A DNA stretch of 11,945 bases from Deltaproteobacteria bacterium (GTDB lineage Bacteria > Desulfobacterota > Dissulfuribacteria > Dissulfuribacterales > UBA3076), in contig JAUWHV010000047.1 of assembly GCA_030605675.1 (NCBI GenBank), forward strand, positions 1 through 11,945. Direction: 5' to 3'. The notes beneath the pieces are model-generated. The model did no database searches. It was not told the origin of the DNA and worked only from the letters and a program-made list of their open reading frames with translations. Shown in pieces: positions 6,917-11,945 of the stretch. The position numbers and the translations under genes are program-made. Each line of letters begins with the position of its first letter. Position 1 is the stretch's first letter.

Positions 6917-7567
6917 ATGAAAACCGGTGGCGGAGATTCCGGACTGGATCTCTTGTACTTTGAACGTAGTCTGTGGGACCATGGTCTCGATCCGGTTGCG
7001 GGTCTTGACGAAGTTGGCCGTGGGTGTCTGGCAGGGCCGGTAGTAGCTGCTGCTGTGATACTTTCACCTGATATTCATCTTCCAGGTGTCCGGGATTCAA
7101 AGGTCCTTTCCTCAAAACAGAGGGAAGCCCTTAACAGGGCGATAAGAGAAAAGGCCATGGCGGTTTCTGTGGCCCAGGTGGAATCTGCTGAAATAGACCG
7201 GATAAATATCCTGAAGGCCAGCCTTAAGGCAATGGCCCAGGCCGTTGATAATCTGGACCTGCGGCCCAGAGCCTTACTTATTGACGGTAATCAACCAATT
7301 CCTCACACTTTGCCTCAAAAGACCCTGGTAAAGGGAGACCAGAGGTCTCTTTCCGTGGCAGCCGCCTCAATAGTGGCCAAGGTCTTTAGAGACAGCCTTA
7401 TGGAAGAGATGCACCGAAATTATCCCCATTATAATTTTGCCGGCAACAAAGGCTATGCAACTTCTGAACACCGTAAGGCTATCAAACTCTATGGCTGTTG
7501 TCCGATCCACAGGAGAACCTTTAAAGGAGTGCGGGAGTACACAACAATATCCCAAGAGTACGATTGA
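6917..7567 (+). CDS. rnhB: Ribonuclease HII
   Basis: RNase HII cleaves the RNA strand of RNA-DNA hybrids and nicks DNA at single embedded ribonucleotides, starting ribonucleotide excision repair. The 216-residue protein shows the family signature AGLDEVGRGCLAGPVVAAA (28-46) with catalytic Asp31 and Glu32. LLIDGN follows with Asp123, then KGDQRSLSVAAASIVAKV with Asp141. NKGYATSEHRKAI and the G-CPIHRRTF motif lie near the end. All four acidic metal ligands are present. The start is ATG 6917, 4 bases after the rplS stop. No Shine-Dalgarno sequence is visible, so it is probably translationally coupled to rplS. The residues before position 25 are poorly conserved, so a later start cannot be excluded. 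Confidence 0.96.
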   Translation: MKTGGGDSGLDLLYFERSLWDHGLDPVAGLDEVGRGCLAGPVVAAAVILSPDIHLPGVRDSKVLSSKQREALNRAIREKAMAVSVAQVESAEIDRINILKASLKAMAQAVDNLDLRPRALLIDGNQPIPHTLPQKTLVKGDQRSLSVAAASIVAKVFRDSLMEEMHRNYPHYNFAGNKGYATSEHRKAIKLYGCCPIHRRTFKGVREYTTISQEYD

Positions 7568-7610
7568 GACGTAGGTAGCCGTCAGTGGGTTCAGATTTTC
7601 AGTAACCTTT

Positions 7611-7667
7611 GAACCTTTGAACCCTGAACGGTGAACCCTGAGCCTATGAACCCTGAACCTATGAACG
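7611..7667. repeat. GAANNNN heptad array 4, entering the yraN start
   Basis: Units of 7 or 8 bases beginning GAA (one GAG) start at 7611, 7619, 7626, 7633, 7640, 7648, 7655 and 7663, mostly GAACCCT or GAACCTW. From 7633 the 7+8 spacing gives a 15-base period that stays in frame with yraN and would encode repeated NPEPM. Upstream, GGGTTCA (7587-7593) is complementary to TGAACCC at 7618-7624, 7632-7638 and 7647-7653, allowing alternative hairpins in the leader. Confidence 0.75.
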
Positions 7668-8044
7668 CCCACAGACCCAGTTATGCCAAGGAATTAGGGA
7701 AAAAGGCCGAGAGACTCGCTGAAGCCTTTTTCATAGAGAAGGGATATCATGTCCTTGAGCGTAACTACCGGGTGAAGTGCGGTGAGATAGACCTGATTCT
7801 TGAGGATCGCTCACGGATAATCTTTGTGGAAGTAAAGTCCCGGTTAAGCGCTAAATATGGTCTGCCCCAGGAGGCAATAACCTATCACAAAAAGCGTCAG
7901 ATTATACGTGTTGCCAAGTGGTACCTCCAGAAAAAGGGTTGCCTGGAAAGGGAAATTCGATTTGATGTCTTGGCAGTCAGGTTTCATGGTACTGGAAAAC
8001 CGATTATTGAACATATACCCTGGGCGTTCGACATAGAAGAGTAA
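7661..8044 (+). CDS. yraN: YraN / UPF0102 family nuclease-like protein
   Basis: This is a small protein with the Holliday-junction-resolvase-like (PD-(D/E)xK) fold; its cellular role is not firmly known. Numbered from ATG 7661 it has 127 residues. It contains LGKKAERLAEAFFIEKGYHVLERNYR, then GEIDLI with Glu42/Asp44, FVEVKSR with Glu57/Lys59, and RFDVLAV near the C-terminus, all standard for UPF0102. The start is uncertain: ATG 7661, ATG 7646 and GTG 7631 are all in frame, lie in a repeat array and lack a Shine-Dalgarno sequence. ATG 7661 best fits the family length. The rnhB-yraN order is common in bacteria. The stop is 4 bases from the end of a convergent minus-strand gene. Confidence 0.9.
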   Translation: MNAHRPSYAKELGKKAERLAEAFFIEKGYHVLERNYRVKCGEIDLILEDRSRIIFVEVKSRLSAKYGLPQEAITYHKKRQIIRVAKWYLQKKGCLEREIRFDVLAVRFHGTGKPIIEHIPWAFDIEE

Positions 8045-8048
8045 AGGA

Positions 8049-8309
8049 TCAGCAGGGCGCCTTACCCGCCTCTTTGTCGACCAGCATAAACCCGGTTCGA
8101 GATCTTGTTTTTACTGTAATGATTCCGTCCTTTGCCAGGGACTCCACCTTCCTTGGTTGCAGCGGCCTTGTCCCAAAACCGGCCATCAAGGGCCCGTCCC
8201 GTCTCAGGGCTTTGGCAAATGTTTGGGCATATTCTCGCCAGAACTCAGGGGAAGAGGGAAGAATTCCGGCTTCTGCACCTTGTTTTGGCAATTTGGGTTT
8301 TTCGGACAT
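8049..8309 (-). CDS. Small hypothetical protein, 86 residues
   Basis: I do not recognise this protein. It starts MSEKPKLPKQGAEAG, has an amphipathic middle (FWREYAQTFAKALRRDGP, about 27-44) and a basic second half (RPLQPRKVESLAKDGIITV). It is soluble, with no signal peptide, membrane segment or metal motif. The start at 8309 is supported by AAAGGGAG 8 bases upstream on the minus strand; an in-frame GTG at 8318 is too close to that site. Codon use looks like that of the neighbouring genes. It converges on yraN with only 4 bases between stops and no clear terminator. It could be a real lineage-specific gene or, less likely, a chance frame. Confidence 0.55.
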   Translation of the reverse strand: MSEKPKLPKQGAEAGILPSSPEFWREYAQTFAKALRRDGPLMAGFGTRPLQPRKVESLAKDGIITVKTRSRTGFMLVDKEAGKAPC

Positions 8310-8456
8310 GAATGGCACTCCCTTTAATCACATCTCATTTCTCGGAAATCTCGCGCCTTGCATGCAGGGCATTTTGAGCGGAATCACTTCTTGCAGTATT
8401 ATTATGGTTGACTATAAAGAAGAAAACCAGGAACGGGAAGATGGAGTCAAATACCA
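8310..8456. other. Intergenic region without a recognisable gene
   Basis: I see no gene here. It contains the leader of the small minus-strand gene, a short stem ATTTC/GAAAT (8337-8341 with 8345-8349) and the 8-base palindrome TGCATGCA (8359-8366). A + strand frame across it and the hypothetical gene has no recognisable features. Confidence 0.4.
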
Positions 8457-8498
8457 CCACCGGAGGCGGTGGCTTGAAATGAATACACCTGGAAGGTG
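8457..8498. repeat. Two hairpins 3' of the transposase remnant
   Basis: CCACCG (8457-8462) pairs with CGGTGG (8467-8472) around a GAGG loop. CACCT (8486-8490) pairs with AGGTG (8494-8498) around GGA. Both lie just beyond the stop of the minus-strand transposase remnant, where IS200/IS605 elements carry the subterminal right-end hairpin recognised by the single-strand transposase. The assignment as the old right end is inferred; the matching left end is not visible. Alternatively they are a bidirectional terminator-like structure without a U-tract. Confidence 0.45.
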
Positions 8499-8516
8499 CG
8501 CTATTACTATTCGTGC

Positions 8517-8880
8517 TTACTCGAAAAGCCTTTGTTGTGGCGACTGCTTAGCTTGACTTTCTTGTTGCTCTTGCCACTTCACATGCTGACGTATCTTGTC
8601 TTCATCAAGACCAACCGTGCTTACGCAACAGCCACGGGACCAAAGATGACGTCCCAAATATCTACGGCTCAAATACTCATACTTGTTGAACAGACACAAT
8701 GCCAGCTTGCCTTTTAGAAAACCCATGAAATTTGAAATCGCATATTTCAGAGGAATCCATATCACCGCGTGTACATGGTCAGGCTGGATATTCAACTCCA
8801 GAACCTCCACTCCCTCCTTCTGGCGGCACAACCTATAGACTGACATCCTCTCCTAACTTGTCTTTCAAAATAAGGTGTGA
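8517..8880 (-). pseudogene. tnpA: Decayed IS200/IS605-type transposase (TnpA, Y1 family)
   Basis: The open frame 8517-8846 (109 residues) matches the C-terminal three quarters of a small HuH/Y1 transposase: VYRLCRQKEGVEVLELN, the metal-binding HVH (24-26), MGFLKGKLAL and GRHLWSRG. Intact relatives have tyrosines in RGYCVSTVG and IRKYVKWQE; here these read RGCCVSTVG (Cys73) and IRQHVKWQE (His88, codon at 8583-8585). The second is the presumed catalytic tyrosine that forms the DNA-protein link. A TAG lies in frame 2 codons before the ATG. A second frame (8842-8880) reads HLILKDKLGEDV before a likely 4-base duplication (GTCAGTC, 8837-8843). The usual first 25-30 residues are missing. The copy should be inactive for transposition. 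It abuts the start of the downstream + strand dikinase gene. Confidence 0.85.
8872..8877 (+). promoter_or_regulatory. Ribosome binding site of the glucan dikinase gene
   Basis: AAGGTG lies 10 bases before ATG 8888 and supports that start. It falls inside the degenerate 5' part of the minus-strand transposase remnant, so the translation signals of the dikinase gene overlap transposon-derived sequence. No convincing promoter boxes could be assigned nearby. Confidence 0.5.
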
Positions 8881-8887
8881 TCATAAA

Positions 8888-11800
8888 ATGACCATAACAG
8901 AAAAAATCACTGCAAAAAGCGGCGTTGAGTTACTTGTGAAAAAAAGCATTATGGATGATTGGGTCGAAATCTCCATTGGGCTGAAAAACCATAAGAAGTG
9001 TCTGTTGCACTGGGGACTTTGTCACCATGTTCAAGCACCCTGGGAGATGCCGCCAAGTTCGGTCTGGCCTGAGGGCAGCAAGGCATTTGGCAAACAAGCC
9101 ATTCAGACCCCTTTTGCAGAGAAAGATGGTGCCGGCAGAATCGTTATAAGACTGGATCGGAGATTGGATTTTTCTTTTTTGGTTTTTGTTCTCTATTTTC
9201 CCAAGGCAGATCGCTGGGACAATAACCTCGGCCGGAACTACCAAATCCCGCTTGTTGTCCCTTCAGAAAATGAGGTGTCTTTGGGCCATCCTGAACTCGC
9301 AGTGATCGCCGATGAGATCATTGAAAAGGAAATGAGCCGCAATTCGTGGACACTGATGCATCGTTTCAACCTATGTTATGACCTGCTGGACAAAGTCAGA
9401 AACAACATGGAGGGGCTGGCGCTTGTGTTTGTATGGCTGCGTTTTTCTGCCATCAGACAGTTGGACTGGCAGCGAAACTACAACACCCAGCCCAGAGAAT
9501 TAAGCCATGCTGAGGACCGCCTGACGCTTAAGCTTGCTGACTACTACACAAAAGAAGAGCCGGAAGGGCGTGAGTACATCCGTCTGATGCTGACCACTAT
9601 GGGGCGAGGTGGTGAAGGACAGCGAATCCGCGATGAGGTCTTAAACATCATGCATCGCCTTCATATTAAAGAAGTCTCCGGGCATTTTATGGAGGAATGG
9701 CACCAGAAACTCCACAACAACACCACTCCTGACGATGTTGTCATCTGTGAGGCCTATCTGGGGTTCTTAAAAAACAACGGCAATCTGGATATTTTCTATA
9801 AGATACTCGAAGCAGGAGGGATTACAAAAGAAAGGCTTGAGAGCTTCGAGCGCCCAATCATATCTCTCCCTGATTTTGTCCCGTCTATAAAAGACCCATT
9901 GATTCACGACTTGGAGCATTTTCTGGGGATTCTCAAGGCCGTTCATTCCGGTACTGATCTCGGCACTGCCATCTACGCTGCCAGGCATCTATTCGATTCG
10001 GAAACGCACGGCCTGATGGACTTTATATGGGCGCATCGAGATAATATGGATGCCTGCATGCTTATTGAAAAGATTACTGAGGCGCGCCGTTGCCTTAAAA
10101 CACAAATGCAAGGCAATTCAAATGTTATACGAGACCTGCTCTTCCTCGATCTGGCCCTGGAGAATTTTGTGCGCGTTGTGGTGGAACGGAGTCTTCATTT
10201 GCCTCTCAGCGCTGATCAACTGGTGGAACTGATAGCAATGGTGCTGGAAAACCTCCTTATTTCAAAAGGCAATGATGAGCTTACACACTGTCTTCGCCAG
10301 TGGGAGCACGTCAGGAGAATGCCCCATTCCGGAAAAGATTGGGCGCTCCAATCCCGGGCCGTACTCGATCGTCTCTCGCGTGCCTTGGGCGCCGTAATCG
10401 ACCATTATTACCAAGTCCTTCAGCCCAAGGCTGAATTTCTCGGTGGGGCCTTTCACGCCGACTCATGGACCATTTCCCTCTTCGGTGAGGAAGTGGTGCG
10501 AGGCAAACCTGTCTTCGCCCTGTCGATGCTTTTGCGTCAAATAGATCCGATATTGCGTAGAGAGGCCCATCTCGGCAACTGGCAGGTGATCAGCCAGGGC
10601 CAAGGCACGGGACAAGTGGAGGTTGTCTCCTTCTTAAGGTCTGTTCAGGGCAAGAGCTTTGCTCGACCTACAGTCATTATTGCCGACAAAATCGCAGGAG
10701 AGGAGGAGATTCCAAAAGAGGTGATTGCTGTCATCACACCGGATTTGACCGACATAGTATCCCATGTTGCAATCCGGGCCAGAAATGCCCATGTGCTTTT
10801 TGCCACTTGCTACGACCCTGACATAATCGGGCGTCTGAAGTCTTTCAGTGGACATCTTCTCAGCTTAAGCGTAAATGCAGCCGGTGATGTAATATTCAAA
10901 GAAGGTCCCGGAGAGCCGGGCATTGCTTCGCAGCATATCCTGCCGGTTCCCCGGATATCCCGGCCTTGTTTCACTGCTTATGCCGTATCATCAAGTAAGT
11001 TCAATCAGAAAAATGTTGGGGGCAAATCCAACAACCTGAGGCACTTGCAGGGCAAGTTGCCGGAATGGATAGGTCTTCCCAGTTCAGTGGCCATGCCGTT
11101 CGGGGTCTTTGAAAAGGTGCTTGCCGAGAAAAACAACAAGGAAATTGCCGGGCATTATAATGAACTGATACTGCGAATAGATAAAAATGCCGAAAAGGTG
11201 GATGTAGAGGTACTGAGTGAACTCCGTAAGACCATTCTGGGTCTTGAGGCACCGGATGAGCTGGTCTCTGAGCTTCATGGGGTGATGGATGAGGCAGGGC
11301 TTCCGTGGCCATCAAACTGGGAAGTTGCCTGGACATGTATCAAGGGCGTATGGGGCTCCAAATGGAACGAGAGGGCACATCTAAGCCGCAGGACAAGAGG
11401 AATCCCCCATGTGGATCTTTTCATGGCAGTACTCATTCAAGAGGTGGTCGAAGCCGATTACAGTTTTGTGATCCACACCGTCAATCCCTCTACAGGCGAC
11501 AGGGATGAGATATATGCCGAGATGGTCCCGGGCCTTGGGGAGACATTGGTTGGCAATTATCCCGGAAAGGCCCTCAGCTTCACATGCAGGAAGGGAAAGG
11601 ATGAACCACAACTTCTGGCTTTCCCGAGCAAGAGCGTTGCCCTTTTCGGCAGCGGCCTGATCTTCCGTTCGGATTCCAATGGGGAGGATCTGGCTGGTTA
11701 TGCCGGTGCCGGCCTTTACGACAGCAAAATGTTGGAGCCGCCAGTCAAAGTTCCCCTGGATTACACACGCGAATCGCTCGTGGGGAATGAAGATTTTCGA

Positions 11801-11945
11801 AAGGACTTTTTAGTTACTGTAGCCAATATCGGCGCAGTTATTGAGAAAACCATGGGCTTTCCGCAGGATATCGAAGGCGCTTACTCAAAAGGTCAATATT
11901 ACGTTGTCCAGACCCGCCCCCAGGTAGGAATAAAAGAAAAATGCG
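8888..11945 (+). CDS. Alpha-glucan, water dikinase (GWD), 3' end cut
   Basis: GWD transfers the beta-phosphate of ATP to glucosyl residues of starch-like glucan and the gamma-phosphate to water, loosening the polymer for degradation. The frame is open from ATG 8888 for 1019 codons to the window edge. It contains a CBM45-like module (about 1-124) with HWG (41-43) and Trp52, then MGRGGEGQRIRDEVL (238-252) and EEWHQKLHNNT (269-279). The phosphohistidine motif SHVAIRARN has His626, and a C-terminal ATP-binding domain contains GGKSNNL, WGSKWNERA and FRSDSNGEDLAGYAGAG (926-942). It ends VVQTRPQ (1006-1012), where plant GWDs stop, so only a few residues should be missing. Plant GWD1 is about 1400 residues with two CBM45 modules; this has one. 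It is not PEP synthase, because the motifs match GWD across the whole length. Its neighbours offer no glucan pathway context. Confidence 0.95.
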   Translation, partial: MTITEKITAKSGVELLVKKSIMDDWVEISIGLKNHKKCLLHWGLCHHVQAPWEMPPSSVWPEGSKAFGKQAIQTPFAEKDGAGRIVIRLDRRLDFSFLVFVLYFPKADRWDNNLGRNYQIPLVVPSENEVSLGHPELAVIADEIIEKEMSRNSWTLMHRFNLCYDLLDKVRNNMEGLALVFVWLRFSAIRQLDWQRNYNTQPRELSHAEDRLTLKLADYYTKEEPEGREYIRLMLTTMGRGGEGQRIRDEVLNIMHRLHIKEVSGHFMEEWHQKLHNNTTPDDVVICEAYLGFLKNNGNLDIFYKILEAGGITKERLESFERPIISLPDFVPSIKDPLIHDLEHFLGILKAVHSGTDLGTAIYAARHLFDSETHGLMDFIWAHRDNMDACMLIEKITEARRCLKTQMQGNSNVIRDLLFLDLALENFVRVVVERSLHLPLSADQLVELIAMVLENLLISKGNDELTHCLRQWEHVRRMPHSGKDWALQSRAVLDRLSRALGAVIDHYYQVLQPKAEFLGGAFHADSWTISLFGEEVVRGKPVFALSMLLRQIDPILRREAHLGNWQVISQGQGTGQVEVVSFLRSVQGKSFARPTVIIADKIAGEEEIPKEVIAVITPDLTDIVSHVAIRARNAHVLFATCYDPDIIGRLKSFSGHLLSLSVNAAGDVIFKEGPGEPGIASQHILPVPRISRPCFTAYAVSSSKFNQKNVGGKSNNLRHLQGKLPEWIGLPSSVAMPFGVFEKVLAEKNNKEIAGHYNELILRIDKNAEKVDVEVLSELRKTILGLEAPDELVSELHGVMDEAGLPWPSNWEVAWTCIKGVWGSKWNERAHLSRRTRGIPHVDLFMAVLIQEVVEADYSFVIHTVNPSTGDRDEIYAEMVPGLGETLVGNYPGKALSFTCRKGKDEPQLLAFPSKSVALFGSGLIFRSDSNGEDLAGYAGAGLYDSKMLEPPVKVPLDYTRESLVGNEDFRKDFLVTVANIGAVIEKTMGFPQDIEGAYSKGQYYVVQTRPQVGIKEKC

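Noticed and set aside
8074..8556. 160-codon + strand frame after yraN
   Set aside because: It runs antisense over the better supported minus-strand small gene and into hairpin and transposon sequence; no ribosome binding site or family resemblance.
8858..8887. Promoter TTGTCT with a 17-base spacer to TCATAA before the dikinase
   Set aside because: The -10 candidate would overlap the start codon region and lie downstream of the ribosome binding site, so it could not drive this gene's normal translation.
8888..11945. Phosphoenolpyruvate synthase or pyruvate phosphate dikinase
   Set aside because: These share the phosphohistidine and nucleotide-binding folds, but the N-terminal CBM45-like module, EEWHQKLHNNT and SHVAIRARN motifs and the domain order (His domain before the nucleotide domain) are those of GWD.

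Overview
The window reads as a housekeeping segment of a mid-GC Gram-negative bacterium. The gene order, protein sequences and GAA-heptad repeats between genes look most like the former Deltaproteobacteria (Desulfobacterota). That assignment is an inference from gene content and style; no taxonomic marker was searched. All confident genes except one small hypothetical lie on the + strand.

Layout: bases 1-188 are a repeat-rich leader. It is followed by lon (ATP-dependent protease) and a 242-base gap with a heptad repeat array. Next comes a compact translation and RNA-processing cluster: ffh (SRP GTPase), rpsP (bS16), khpA (KH RNA-binding protein), rimM (30S maturation), trmD (tRNA m1G37 methyltransferase), a SPOUT-like RNA methyltransferase of unknown target, rplS (bL19), rnhB (RNase HII) and yraN (UPF0102). 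Most of these genes are separated by a few bases or overlap (rimM/trmD by 11, trmD/methyltransferase by 16), so they are probably one or a few transcripts. The rpsP-rimM-trmD-rplS core is the classic ribosome-maturation operon. Ffh at its head links it to protein export, and rnhB-yraN at its tail is a common bacterial extension.

After yraN the character changes. A small hypothetical gene faces yraN on the minus strand, 4 bases from its stop. Then comes a decayed IS200/IS605-type transposase, also on the minus strand. It has lost its N-terminus and both conserved tyrosines near its C-terminus, including the presumed catalytic one. Two hairpins lie beyond its 3' end and may mark the old right end of the element.

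From 8888 to the window edge runs one open frame of 1019 codons. It encodes an alpha-glucan, water dikinase (GWD) of the type best known from starch metabolism in plants and algae. It has one CBM45-like starch-binding module, the conserved middle region, the phosphohistidine motif and a C-terminal nucleotide-binding domain. Its ribosome binding site lies inside the transposase remnant.

The most notable points are this bacterial GWD next to transposon debris, a family of 7-base GAANNNN arrays in four intergenic spots (one supplies a stop codon, another the possible start codons of yraN), and a possible small mobile unit with direct and inverted repeats upstream of lon.
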